Of a stretch of DNA of 64,000 nt, positions 27,280-35,625 are shown piece after piece. A program made the translations under genes and the position numbers. The notes under the pieces are model-generated. The model had not been told where the DNA came from, did no database searches, and saw only the letters and a program-made list of their open reading frames with translations. Origin of the DNA: an uncultured Tenacibaculum sp. (GTDB taxonomy: Bacteria; Bacteroidota; Bacteroidia; Flavobacteriales; Flavobacteriaceae); assembly GCA_947497895.1 (NCBI GenBank), contig CANMIL010000013.1, positions 1-64,000 on the forward strand. The letters are read 5' to 3'. Numbering within the stretch: the first letter of the stretch is position 1; every line of letters begins with the position of its first letter.

Positions 27280-27534
27280 TTAATTTGCCAGAACTCCTCG
27301 ATGTGGTTTTAAAGCATCTCTAAATATTTTCATATCGGCCTCATCTACTGTAATGAAAGCTATTACATGAAATTCATGAAGTTGTTCATGATTAACCTCA
27401 TGATATGTTAGATTATCTATCTGAGCAAACTCTTTTAAATGAATACAATGATGTTTTGCTGTTTCAAGTCCCTCAGGACCTTTAAAGTCCCATATCAATT
27501 TGATTTTTCTACTCACGGATCTTAGTTTACGCAA
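27280..27534 (-). CDS. Small conserved hypothetical protein
   Basis: 84 residues, no signal or membrane helix, His-rich (KHHCIHLKEF, YHEVNHEQLHEFHV). The sequence ends FRDALKPHRGVLAN. Compact, well-balanced composition suggests a real cytosolic protein; function unknown. The several His and one Cys could bind a metal, but this is speculation. Confidence 0.65.
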   Translation of the reverse strand: MRKLRSVSRKIKLIWDFKGPEGLETAKHHCIHLKEFAQIDNLTYHEVNHEQLHEFHVIAFITVDEADMKIFRDALKPHRGVLAN

Positions 27535-28013
27535 AAATACCTATTTCCAAAACAGAAATAGGCATTTTAATAATTAAATAAATTTAAAATGAGAACAAAC
27601 TTAGTTCTCTAAGATTTTACTTGAGGGGACACTATCTTGGACACTTAACATTTTAACTATTCAAATAAATTATGTATCGCAAAAAACTAAACGGTTAAAA
27701 TAATGGTTAAGTATTCTCTTAGTATATTTTTTTTGGGGTGTTTCTTACTGCATTTTTTTTTCAAACTTAAAGCTTATTTCATAACTGCACAAATTTGAAA
27801 TAAAACCATTTTGAATCTATTGAATCAAACCTCTATAAAACAGTAAGAAGACTTCTTTCTGAAGTCTTCCTGCTAATATTCAAGGGGAAAATATATAAGG
27901 GGAAATATTGTTTTCTTTATCCTGACGTAAATATAGAACACATTAAAAGACAAAATCCCTTTGCTTCGATGAAACGTAATTTTCTGTAGATGTATATTTA
28001 AAATTAAAGGATA
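27535..28013. other. Gene-free stretch with hairpins and G-runs
   Basis: No convincing gene. Contents: a stem-loop CCTATTTC...GAAATAGG (27541-27562) just before the small gene at 27280-27534; a hairpin around 27612-27637 whose loop holds GAGGGGAC, resembling the conserved element at 56899-56928; a perfect 9-bp stem GAAGACTTC / GAAGTCTTC (27847-27869); and a near direct repeat AAGGGGAAAATAT / AAGGGGAAATAT (27882-27909). Long poly-T and poly-A runs. Probably regulatory or non-coding RNA sequence, no firm assignment. Confidence 0.35.
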
Positions 28014-28092
28014 AAAAAACCCGCTCAAAAATAGAGCGGGAAAATTGCTATGAAAAAGAAAAATTCTAAGACGTCTCTTAGAACAGTTGCAA
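28014..28092 (-). ncRNA. Candidate small RNA
   Basis: Minus strand: TAACTTTG (28090-28097, a good -7 element without a clear TTG upstream), followed by a perfect 8-bp hairpin TTCTAAGA/TCTTAGAA (28064-28083), a U-rich stretch and an intrinsic terminator (CCCGCTC/GAGCGGG, 28020-28040, then seven T). The unit is about 75 nt with no open frame and is separated from the upstream ExbB-like gene by that gene's own terminator (28258-28279). The terminator is certain; the RNA is inferred. Confidence 0.45.
28020..28040 (-). terminator. Strong terminator of the candidate small RNA
   Basis: Perfect 7-bp GC-rich stem with 7-nt loop; seven T on the minus strand (28013-28019). Confidence 0.85.
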
Positions 28093-28257
28093 AGTTATAA
28101 CAGTTTCACTGTACGATATGTTAAAATTCTGAAGTTTATCACTACTCAAAACCCCTAGACCTCCTCTAAGGGTTTTCCCTGAGAGACTCAATTCAAAAAA
28201 CATTAAAAGTCTATTTTTAAAACAATTGCAGTTAAAATACCCCTATACCATAAAAAA

Positions 28258-28279
28258 GGCAAGCTTTTTACCGCTTACC
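28258..28279 (-). terminator. Terminator of the ExbB-like gene
   Basis: Stem GGTAAGC / GCTTGCC (one G-U pair) followed by six T on the minus strand, 24 bp after the stop codon. Confidence 0.8.
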
Positions 28280-28302
28280 TTTTTCATAACTTATATTTCT
28301 TA

Positions 28303-28725
28303 TTATTCCTTTTCTTTTCTCATCCAAAGGAGAATAATGTCAAATAATCTAGCAAATACTAAAATGAGCAATCCAAATGTAGGAGCAATTAGTGCTACTT
28401 TTAAACCTCCTGCTAAAACTTGTTGACTAACACTATTGGCAAGTGCAATTGCCTCCAAAGCTCCTAGCATCCCCAATATAAAGCCTAAAACACCAAATAC
28501 TAAAGAAAACAATCCGATTGACTTTAACAATTGAGCATTCTTTTCTGTGTTAGATTTAAGTCCTCGAATAAATAGAAAAACCACCACCAAAAGTAAAATC
28601 AATAAAGGCACCATAAATAAGTAACCTCCTTGACATAGAAAGTCTGTACATGGACCTCCTGCCTCTTCTACTAATTCATAACCTGTTGTTAATAGTTCTT
28701 CCTTTGTTTGTTGAATTACGATCAT
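28303..28725 (-). CDS. MotA/TolQ/ExbB-like membrane protein
   Basis: 140 residues with three hydrophobic helices (about 35-53, 69-92, 105-133) and a conserved-looking GGLKVALIAPTFGLLILVFA segment that resembles the ExbB/TolQ proton-channel core. Shorter than classical ExbB (about 240), as is usual for small flavobacterial members. No ExbD or TonB partner is adjacent, so the complex it joins is unknown. Confidence 0.72.
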   Translation of the reverse strand: MIVIQQTKEELLTTGYELVEEAGGPCTDFLCQGGYLFMVPLLILLLVVVFLFIRGLKSNTEKNAQLLKSIGLFSLVFGVLGFILGMLGALEAIALANSVSQQVLAGGLKVALIAPTFGLLILVFARLFDIILLWMRKEKE

Positions 28726-28936
28726 AATTTGTTTAAATTTAAAAGTTTCTGTTTGCTAAAGTATGTTCGACTTCAACTCTTTCGCACCCTTTTGAGACTA
28801 ACAACCACTTTTATATATGATTCTACAATATTCTTAATATTTAACTAGCTTATCAAATACTCCTGTTAAATCCCTATTTAAATTTGTATTTCATCTATAT
28901 TTAAAGGATCAATTAAATTATTTTTTACTTTTTTGC

Positions 28937-30001
28937 ATGATGCAAAAGCTTATCATATCATTCTCTAAAAAGGCTCCATTACACATGTTGTTTTGGGGAA
29001 TCGTTTGGGGATTTTTTTATCTTTTCTTTAGTTCAGGGAGTCAGAACCATTCTTTTCTTCTGTTCTTTTCAATTATAATGGCTTCAATTACTATTATAGC
29101 TACCTATGTTTTTATTAGTAAGCTCATACCCGATTTTTTACTAACTCAAAAATATTGGTTATTTACTTTGTATACTATATATACACTAATTTTCACATTG
29201 TTTGGAGTTACATTGACCATTATTCTAGGTTTTGCGTTTTTCTTTAACCTTGAATACCAACAGATGCCTGTATTAATTAAAAACCCTTCAGTTATCTCAA
29301 TATGCGTTCTATTGATTATGACATTGGTTAGCGGGTTCAAAATACTTATGAGTAATTATAGAACCTCTGATGAAAAACAAATTTTAAAAAACAAGTTCCT
29401 AGAGACTCAATTAGAGTTAAAAGAGCAAGAATTAAAGTTTTTAAAAATGCAAATTCATCCTCACTTCCTGTTTAATACGCTAAACACGTTGTACGGATTT
29501 GCTTTAAAGAAAGCAGATGAGGCTCCTGATATGATTCTGAGATTATCAAATCTTTTAGATTATATATTATACCAAGTAGAAAAACCATTAGTAATGCTGA
29601 ACGATGAAGTTGAGCATATTGAAGATTATATCACTTTAGAAAAAATGAGGTTTCAAGAAAACCTTAAGATTGAATTTCTAAAAGAAGATGACATATCAAA
29701 TATTGAAATAGCCCCGATGCTTTTACTTCCTTTTGTAGAAAATGCGTTCAAACATGGTATTCCTATTAAAGGCATATTATCCATTCACATTCAACTGGAG
29801 GTTAATGATTCCTTTATCCACTTCAGTGTTAAAAATAGTGCCAAAGCATCAAATAGAAGCCCTAAGGGAATTGGTTTAGAGAACATAAACAAACGACTAT
29901 CTATGCTATATAAAAGTAATTATTCATTGAATACAACCTTTGATGAGGAAGTCTTTTCAGCAACACTAACAATCCCATTGAAAAATGAACAAACGAGTTA
30001 A
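28937..30001 (+). CDS. LytS/YehU-type sensor histidine kinase
   Basis: 354 residues: four membrane helices in the first 135 residues, then a His_kinase domain with QIHPHFLFNTLNTLYG (phospho-acceptor His176) and a HATPase domain with LLLPFVENAFKHG and GIGLENINKRL. No separate sensor domain, so it may sense the membrane state or a small ligand. Overlaps the response regulator gene by 17 bp, a classical coupled pair. A TAAATTTG box (28879-28886) precedes it. Confidence 0.92.
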   Translation: MMQKLIISFSKKAPLHMLFWGIVWGFFYLFFSSGSQNHSFLLFFSIIMASITIIATYVFISKLIPDFLLTQKYWLFTLYTIYTLIFTLFGVTLTIILGFAFFFNLEYQQMPVLIKNPSVISICVLLIMTLVSGFKILMSNYRTSDEKQILKNKFLETQLELKEQELKFLKMQIHPHFLFNTLNTLYGFALKKADEAPDMILRLSNLLDYILYQVEKPLVMLNDEVEHIEDYITLEKMRFQENLKIEFLKEDDISNIEIAPMLLLPFVENAFKHGIPIKGILSIHIQLEVNDSFIHFSVKNSAKASNRSPKGIGLENINKRLSMLYKSNYSLNTTFDEEVFSATLTIPLKNEQTS

Positions 30002-30707
30002 TTGCATAATTATAGACGATGAACCTATGGCAAGGGAAATTCTTGCCACCTATATTGATAAAATCCCAAACCTCAACTTAATCAAAAGTTGTTCAAGTGC
30101 CATGGATGGACTTAGTACCATTAATGATCATACCATCGATTTAATTTTTTTAGATATTAACATGCCTGAAATATCTGGTTTGACCTTCGCCAAATCCATT
30201 CAAAAAAACATTAAAGTAATCTTTACAACTGCTTATAGAGAATATGCAGTTGATGGATTTGATTTACAAGCTATCGACTACTTACTAAAGCCAATTGCTT
30301 TTGACAGGTTTTTAAGAGCAGTAAATAAATTATTCGAAACCTCAAATCCAACTCAAGAAACATCATCAGGAGTCGCCGTATCAAGCACACAATCTAATGA
30401 TTTTATATTCTTGCGTTCTGATAGAAAAATGATTAAAGTTGATTTTGATGACATTCTTTATGTAGAAAGTTTGAGTGATTATGTAAAAATTCACACAAAA
30501 TCAAAAACAATAGTCACTAGAGAGACTATAAGCAATCTAGAAAACAAGCTTCCTAATCGTAATTTTATTCGCGTACATCGATCGTTTATCGTTTCAATTA
30601 AACAAATTATTTCCTTTACAAATGAATACATTGAGATTAACAAAAAATCGATCCCCATTAGCAGAAGCTACAAGGAAGATGTTTTACAAAAGCTCGGCTC
30701 GATTTAA
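29985..30707 (+). CDS. LytTR family response regulator
   Basis: 240 residues: receiver domain (about 4-115) with the acidic DD pair at 11-12, phospho-acceptor Asp57 in FLDINMPE, and TTAYREYAVDGF; then the LytTR DNA-binding domain (about 140-238, with VESLSDYVKIHT and FIRVHRSFIVS). Partner of the kinase at 28937-30001. Targets of such pairs are often near the genes, but none is proven here. Confidence 0.94.
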   Translation: MNKRVNCIIIDDEPMAREILATYIDKIPNLNLIKSCSSAMDGLSTINDHTIDLIFLDINMPEISGLTFAKSIQKNIKVIFTTAYREYAVDGFDLQAIDYLLKPIAFDRFLRAVNKLFETSNPTQETSSGVAVSSTQSNDFIFLRSDRKMIKVDFDDILYVESLSDYVKIHTKSKTIVTRETISNLENKLPNRNFIRVHRSFIVSIKQIISFTNEYIEINKKSIPISRSYKEDVLQKLGSI

Positions 30708-30818
30708 TTAGCCAACCTGAAAAACAAAGTCTTTAATTTCAAATTTTACAGAAAAATCCACTCCTTATTACTAATGAAAAAATTCACGTATTTTTGCTAA
30801 AAAAACTACACGTTTCAT

Positions 30819-31892
30819 ATGGTAAATTTCATTTTTCAAGAAGCCTTGAAATCAGTTGAAAAAACAACACATCAATGGCAAACTCCTAGCAACATTGCAC
30901 TTGTAAAATATTGGGGTAAAACAGAACCTCAACTACCTAAAAATGCATCAATAAGCTTTACTTTGAATAACTGCCATACCAGAACGAAAATAGAATTTGA
31001 AAAAGTTAATAGAGGTTCCGAAGTAAAATTTGATCTTTACTTTGAAGAAAAAAGAAAAGATGAATTCAAACCAAAAATTGCCAAGTTTTTTGATAGAATA
31101 AAAGAATATTGCCCATATATTTTCGAGTATTCAATGACAATTTACTCTGAAAACTCATTCCCTCATAGTAGTGGTATTGCATCCTCAGCAAGTGGAATGT
31201 CAGCAATTGCAAAGTGTTTAACTAGCTTAGAAAAAGAATTAAATCCAAATCTTAGTGAAGAACATTTAACTCAAAAAGCCTCATTCTTAGCTCGACTGGG
31301 TTCGGGAAGTGCTAGTAGAAGTATAGAAGGACCTTTAGTTGTTTGGGGGGAACACCCCAATATTGAGGGAAGCTCAGACGAATATGGTATTAAATTTCCG
31401 TATGATGTTCATCCTATATTTGAAAATTATCAAGATGCTATTCTACTTGTTGACAAAGGAGAGAAGCAAGTGTCTAGTACAGTAGGTCATAATTTAATGC
31501 ATGACCATCCTTTCGCGGAGCAAAGATTTAAACAAGCCAATGATAATTTAGCCAAAATCTCAACCATTCTTCAAGAAGGAAAGATTAAAGATTTCATACA
31601 ACTGGTAGAAAGCGAAGCTTTAACATTGCATGCAATGATGCTAACGAGTAATCCATATTTCATACTCATGAAGCCCAATACACTAGAGGTTATCAATAAA
31701 ATATGGGAATATCGCGCCGAATCTGGTTCAAATATATGCTTTACTTTAGATGCTGGGGCCAACGTGCATGTACTATACCCACACGCTGAAAAACAGCAAG
31801 TTGAGCAATTCATAAATACAGAATTGTTAAAGTTTTGCCAAAAAAATCAGTATATTTGTGATAATACAGGCTTCGGGGCACAAACTTTTTAA
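30819..31892 (+). CDS. mvaD: Diphosphomevalonate decarboxylase
   Basis: Converts mevalonate diphosphate to isopentenyl diphosphate with ATP. 357 residues of the GHMP superfamily: PSNIALVKYWGK (about 23-34), SFPHSSGIASSASGMSAIA (ATP loop), GSGSASRSIEGPLVVWG and the C-terminal FTLDAGANVHVLYP. The first 15 residues are unlike other members, so translation may begin slightly downstream. A TATTTTTG box lies at 30789-30796. Confidence 0.93.
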   Translation: MVNFIFQEALKSVEKTTHQWQTPSNIALVKYWGKTEPQLPKNASISFTLNNCHTRTKIEFEKVNRGSEVKFDLYFEEKRKDEFKPKIAKFFDRIKEYCPYIFEYSMTIYSENSFPHSSGIASSASGMSAIAKCLTSLEKELNPNLSEEHLTQKASFLARLGSGSASRSIEGPLVVWGEHPNIEGSSDEYGIKFPYDVHPIFENYQDAILLVDKGEKQVSSTVGHNLMHDHPFAEQRFKQANDNLAKISTILQEGKIKDFIQLVESEALTLHAMMLTSNPYFILMKPNTLEVINKIWEYRAESGSNICFTLDAGANVHVLYPHAEKQQVEQFINTELLKFCQKNQYICDNTGFGAQTF

Positions 31893-31910
31893 CATTTAAC
31901 CTCTTTAATT

Positions 31911-32408
31911 ATGAAAATTTCAACCATCGTATTTTATATAATGTTTGTTGGGTTTTCAACATCATCTATTATAGCACAGGAAACTATATGGTTCGATGCA
32001 AACTGGCAACCAACAAACAAATCAGAAGGAGAATATTATCGTCCTAATCCAAAGAAGATTAAAAATGGGTTTTGGATTGTTGATTACTATAAGAATGGTC
32101 AAGTTCAAATGGAAGGATTTAGCAGTGTAAACACACCTGGTAATGAGAATTTTGACGGATTGGTAATTTATTACTACGAAAACGGAAATGCATCTCACAA
32201 AGCAAACTATAAAAATGGTAAACTGCATGGTTTACGAAGAGTTTACTACGAATCGGGAGAACTAAAGGAACAAGGGAGATACGACCAAGGACAACGTTCT
32301 GGTATGTGGAAAACATTTTATAAAAACGGAAAAATCAAGGAAAAGGGTAAATATCGAGATAACGAGAAATCAGGTATTTGGAAGACTTTTCATAAAAACA
32401 CGAAGTAA
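31911..32408 (+). CDS. YwqK/MORN-repeat exported protein
   Basis: 165 residues with a signal peptide (ending SSIIAQ) and repeated segments of the YwqK/MORN type: YYKNGQVQMEG, YYENGNASHKANYKNG, YYESGELKEQGRYDQG, FYKNGKIKEKGKYRDN. Such repeats form beta-hairpin strips and are common in Bacteroidota envelope proteins, sometimes labelled antitoxins without experimental basis. It sits between two mevalonate genes, 18 bp after mvaD, with no evident link to that pathway. Confidence 0.85.
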   Translation: MKISTIVFYIMFVGFSTSSIIAQETIWFDANWQPTNKSEGEYYRPNPKKIKNGFWIVDYYKNGQVQMEGFSSVNTPGNENFDGLVIYYYENGNASHKANYKNGKLHGLRRVYYESGELKEQGRYDQGQRSGMWKTFYKNGKIKEKGKYRDNEKSGIWKTFHKNTK

Positions 32409-32412
32409 TAAA

Positions 32413-32443
32413 TTGGAAACTAGAGCAATTACTCGTATTTTTG
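32413..32443 (+). promoter_or_regulatory. Promoter of mvk
   Basis: TTG (32413-32415) and TATTTTTG (32436-32443) separated by 20 bp; start codon at 32468. Confidence 0.65.
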
Positions 32444-32467
32444 CAATAATGTAATTACAAAGAATCT

Positions 32468-33394
32468 ATGAAAGGACCTTTATTTTATGCTAAAATTTTA
32501 CTCTTTGGAGAATATGGTATTATCAAAGACTCCAAAGGACTAGCAATCCCCTTTAACTCATATAAAGGAGCTCTCAAGTCAGTAAAAACGTTAACAGGTG
32601 AAGCGCAAAAATCGAACACAAGTCTTGTAGGACTTTACGAATACTTAGCTAAACTTGATACGGAGCTTGTAGATTTCGATCTTGAAAGTTTTAGAGAAGA
32701 TATTGATAATGGAATGTATTTTGACTCTTCCATTCCTCAAGGATATGGAGTAGGAAGCTCTGGAGCTTTGGTTGCCTCTATTTACGACAAATATGCAATT
32801 AACAAAATAACAGTTCTTGAAAATTTAACAAGAGATAAACTCTTAAGGTTAAAAGAGATCTTTTCAATCATGGAGTCATATTTTCATGGAAAAAGTTCGG
32901 GATTAGATCCTTTAAACTCTTACTTAAGTCTTCCTATATTAATCAATTCAAAAGAAAATATTGAAGCTACAGGTATTCCTTCTCAAAAAGAAGGTAAAGG
33001 TGCTGTTTTCTTATTGGATTCAGAGCAAATAGGAGAAACTGAGCCAATGGTAAACATTTTCATGAACAAAATGAAAAATGAAGGCTTTAGAAAAATGTTA
33101 AGCGAAGAGTTTTCAATTCATACAGATGCGTGTATTGAAGACTTCTTACAAGGAAACATAAAATCTTTATTTGGTAATGTAAAGAAATTATCAAAGGTTG
33201 TTCTGAAAAACTTCAAACCGATGATTCCTTCGGCTTTTCATAAAGTTTGGGAAAACGGAATTCAAACAAATGACTATTACTTGAAGCTTTGTGGCTCAGG
33301 TGGTGGTGGATATATTTTAGGCTTTACCGAAGATTTTGAAAAAGCCAAAAACAGTTTAAAAGATTATAAATTAGAATTAGTGTATCGTTTTTAA
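32468..33394 (+). CDS. mvk: Mevalonate kinase
   Basis: Phosphorylates mevalonate using ATP. 308 residues of the GHMP family: N-terminal FYAKILLFGEYGIIKDSKGL, ATP loop IPQGYGVGSSGALVAS (about 90-105), HGKSSGLDPLNSYLSLP (the substrate-binding Asp), and C-terminal LKLCGSGGGGYILG. The gene has its own promoter and is followed after 15 bp by a prenyltransferase gene, linking precursor supply and use. Confidence 0.92.
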   Translation: MKGPLFYAKILLFGEYGIIKDSKGLAIPFNSYKGALKSVKTLTGEAQKSNTSLVGLYEYLAKLDTELVDFDLESFREDIDNGMYFDSSIPQGYGVGSSGALVASIYDKYAINKITVLENLTRDKLLRLKEIFSIMESYFHGKSSGLDPLNSYLSLPILINSKENIEATGIPSQKEGKGAVFLLDSEQIGETEPMVNIFMNKMKNEGFRKMLSEEFSIHTDACIEDFLQGNIKSLFGNVKKLSKVVLKNFKPMIPSAFHKVWENGIQTNDYYLKLCGSGGGGYILGFTEDFEKAKNSLKDYKLELVYRF

Positions 33395-33409
33395 AACACC
33401 TTTTTTGCT

Positions 33410-34330
33410 ATGAGTACTACATCTAAAGCAAATACACTCTTCTATAAAGTTTTCAGTCTTCTATCAGTAGTTAGAGGATATAATATATTAATATTAATAG
33501 CAGCCCAATATTTAGCTGCTATTTTTATTTTCTCCGAGCAAAAGTCACTCAAACATATACTTCTTGATTTTCATTTATTGTACTTAGTGCTTGCCACTAC
33601 ATGTGTGATTGCAGGAGGATATATTATTAATAATTTTTACGATGTAAAAGCAGACAGGATAAATCGTCCAATAAAAGCTGGATTGGACTCTTTTGTTAAA
33701 CAAGAAACAAAACTATCACTCTATTTTATTTTAAATTTCATTGGTTTTTGTTTCGGATGGCTCGTTTCTTGGCGCGCTGCTCTTTTTTTTGCATGCTACA
33801 TTTTCGCGATATGGTTTTATTCTCATAAACTCAAAAAATATCCAATTGTTGGACTTGCCTCTGTTACCATTTTAACCATACTTCCGTTCTTTGCGATACT
33901 GGTGCACTTTAAAAACTTTTCTAAAGTTATTTTTGTTCACGCTTGCTTTCTATTTTTAGTAATTATGGTTAGAGAAATAATCAAAGATTTAGAAAACATT
34001 AAAGGAGCCATAGCCAATAATTACAATACCTTTCCTGTAAAGTATGGTGAGAAAAAAGCAAAGCAGGTTATCATTTTTCTATTAATACTTACATTACTAC
34101 CAGTAGCCATTTTATTCAATTATCCGGCTATTACATATATGAAGTATTATTTCTACTTCGCTGCTTTTATTCTTTTCTTTGTTGGATTCTATATCAATAA
34201 AGCTACAGAAAAGAATCAATACAGGCTATTACATAACATCTTGAAATTATTATTGTTAATAGGTGTATTTAGCTTATTATTTATCGATAAGACATTGATT
34301 TTAGATAAAGTAATTCACGTTTTAGATTAA
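33410..34330 (+). CDS. UbiA-family prenyltransferase, GGGP geranylgeranyltransferase-like
   Basis: 306 residues with about eight membrane helices. The first Asp-rich prenyl-diphosphate motif is NNFYDVKADRINRP (NxxxDxxxD, about 76-89); the second is at VREIIKDLENIKGAIANN. Homologues next to the mevalonate kinase in Bacteroidota are usually annotated as geranylgeranylglycerol-phosphate geranylgeranyltransferase, an archaeal-type ether-lipid enzyme; the true lipid product in this phylum is not certain and a quinone or other acceptor is possible. Confidence 0.82.
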   Translation: MSTTSKANTLFYKVFSLLSVVRGYNILILIAAQYLAAIFIFSEQKSLKHILLDFHLLYLVLATTCVIAGGYIINNFYDVKADRINRPIKAGLDSFVKQETKLSLYFILNFIGFCFGWLVSWRAALFFACYIFAIWFYSHKLKKYPIVGLASVTILTILPFFAILVHFKNFSKVIFVHACFLFLVIMVREIIKDLENIKGAIANNYNTFPVKYGEKKAKQVIIFLLILTLLPVAILFNYPAITYMKYYFYFAAFILFFVGFYINKATEKNQYRLLHNILKLLLLIGVFSLLFIDKTLILDKVIHVLD

Positions 34331-34377
34331 CTCTCAAATATTTAGTGTACTTTTGCACGCGTTTTTAAAACATAGAT

Positions 34378-35214
34378 ATGAATTCAAAAAACTCGTCGAG
34401 AGGACGACAGGCTGGAAGAAACAGCAATCCTCATAACAAACCACAATTCAAGAAAAATTTCAAGAAATCTAAACCCAATACTAGCAAACCTCAACAAGAG
34501 GAAAAGTCAGGAGTGCGCTTAAATAAATACATAGCAAACGCTGGTATTTGTTCGAGAAGAGAAGCTGATACTTTTATAGAGCATGGTAGTGTTACTATTA
34601 ACGGGCAACTCGTTACCGAAATGGGATATAGAGTTCAACCTGATGATGAAGTGCGTTTTGACGGAACATTGCTTTCAATGGAAAAGAAGCGATATATTCT
34701 ATTAAACAAACCTAAGAACTACATTACTACGATGGAAGATGATCGAGGTAGAAAAACAGTAATGGAGTTAGTTGGAAATGCTACTTCTGAACGTATATAT
34801 CCAGTTGGAAGACTTGATAGAAATACAACAGGATTACTTTTATTTACGAACGACGGAGAATTAGCTAAGAAGCTAACTCACCCAAAGCATAATGTACGAA
34901 AACTATATCATGCAACTTTAGATAGAAAGTTAACTTTAGCCGACTTAGAAAAACTAAGAGGTGATGTTGTTATCGAAGGAAGAAAAGTGTTCATCGATGC
35001 GGTTTCTTACGTAGAAGGTGGAAAGAAAAATGAAGTTGGTATTGAAATTCATTCAGGTAGAAACCGAATTGTTCGTAAGATCTTTGAACATTTCGACTAC
35101 AGCGTCACAAAGCTTGATCGTGTAATATTCGCGGGATTAACAAAGAAGAATTTACCTCGTGGCAGATGGAGAGAACTTACCAAGCAAGAATTAAACAATT
35201 TACACATGTTATAA
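34378..35214 (+). CDS. rluB: 23S rRNA pseudouridine synthase, RluB/RsuA type
   Basis: 278 residues. Basic disordered N-terminus (about 1-42), S4 RNA-binding domain (about 44-100, VRLNKYIANAGICSRREAD), then the RsuA/RluB catalytic domain with the Asp motif VGRLDRNTTGLLLFTNDG. Whether it modifies 23S (RluB) or another site cannot be told from sequence alone. A TACTTTTG box is at 34348-34355. Confidence 0.9.
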   Translation: MNSKNSSRGRQAGRNSNPHNKPQFKKNFKKSKPNTSKPQQEEKSGVRLNKYIANAGICSRREADTFIEHGSVTINGQLVTEMGYRVQPDDEVRFDGTLLSMEKKRYILLNKPKNYITTMEDDRGRKTVMELVGNATSERIYPVGRLDRNTTGLLLFTNDGELAKKLTHPKHNVRKLYHATLDRKLTLADLEKLRGDVVIEGRKVFIDAVSYVEGGKKNEVGIEIHSGRNRIVRKIFEHFDYSVTKLDRVIFAGLTKKNLPRGRWRELTKQELNNLHML

Positions 35215-35218
35215 AAAG

Positions 35219-35239
35219 ATCCCGAGCATAGCTCGGGAT
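35219..35239. terminator. Bidirectional terminator
   Basis: Perfect 9-bp stem ATCCCGAGC / GCTCGGGAT with a 3-nt loop; T-rich on both strands, between convergent rluB and the metal-binding protein gene. Confidence 0.85.
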
Positions 35240-35251
35240 TTTCTTTTACAC

Positions 35252-35623
35252 TTACTTTCCTTTTTTCTTATGATCATCTCTGACTTCCTCATCACGGTAT
35301 TTACAACAAGGATGCAAATTATCATAAACCTCTTTTGTTGCCTTTATTTCCTTCGTATCATGCCCAACGTTAGCAACGACCTCTTTAATTGATTTTAAGT
35401 CGGTTTTTCGTTGATCAAAAATCAAACTAAGGTCATGAGTATTTACATTCCAAACGGCGTATTTAACCCCCTTTGTAGACAAGGCTGCTTTTTCTATTCT
35501 TTTCTTACACATCATACAAACACCATCAACCTTGATTACTGCTTTTGCATTCTTTTTTTTCTTTTGAGCAGAAACTGATATTCCCGCCATAATTAACAAT
35601 ACTATTAAAACTATTTTCTTCAT
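35252..35623 (-). CDS. Exported heavy-metal-associated (HMA) domain protein
   Basis: 123 residues: signal peptide (1-19, ending SVSAQ), then an HMA-like fold with the metal site GVCMMCKKRIEKAA, where CMMC replaces the usual MxCxxC context. A second Cys-rich tail follows (LHPCCKYRDEE). Located 2 bp after the TonB-dependent receptor gene, so probably a periplasmic copper or similar metal carrier working with it. Confidence 0.85.
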   Translation of the reverse strand: MKKIVLIVLLIMAGISVSAQKKKKNAKAVIKVDGVCMMCKKRIEKAALSTKGVKYAVWNVNTHDLSLIFDQRKTDLKSIKEVVANVGHDTKEIKATKEVYDNLHPCCKYRDEEVRDDHKKKGK

Positions 35624-35625
35624 AA

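Noticed and set aside
28303..28725. ExbB-like gene as part of a TonB-ExbB-ExbD cluster
   Set aside because: No ExbD or TonB gene adjoins it, so I do not assign it to a TonB motor.
31911..32408. Toxin-antitoxin system (YwqK antitoxin name)
   Set aside because: The protein has a signal peptide and MORN-like repeats, and no toxin gene is adjacent; the neighbours are mevalonate genes.
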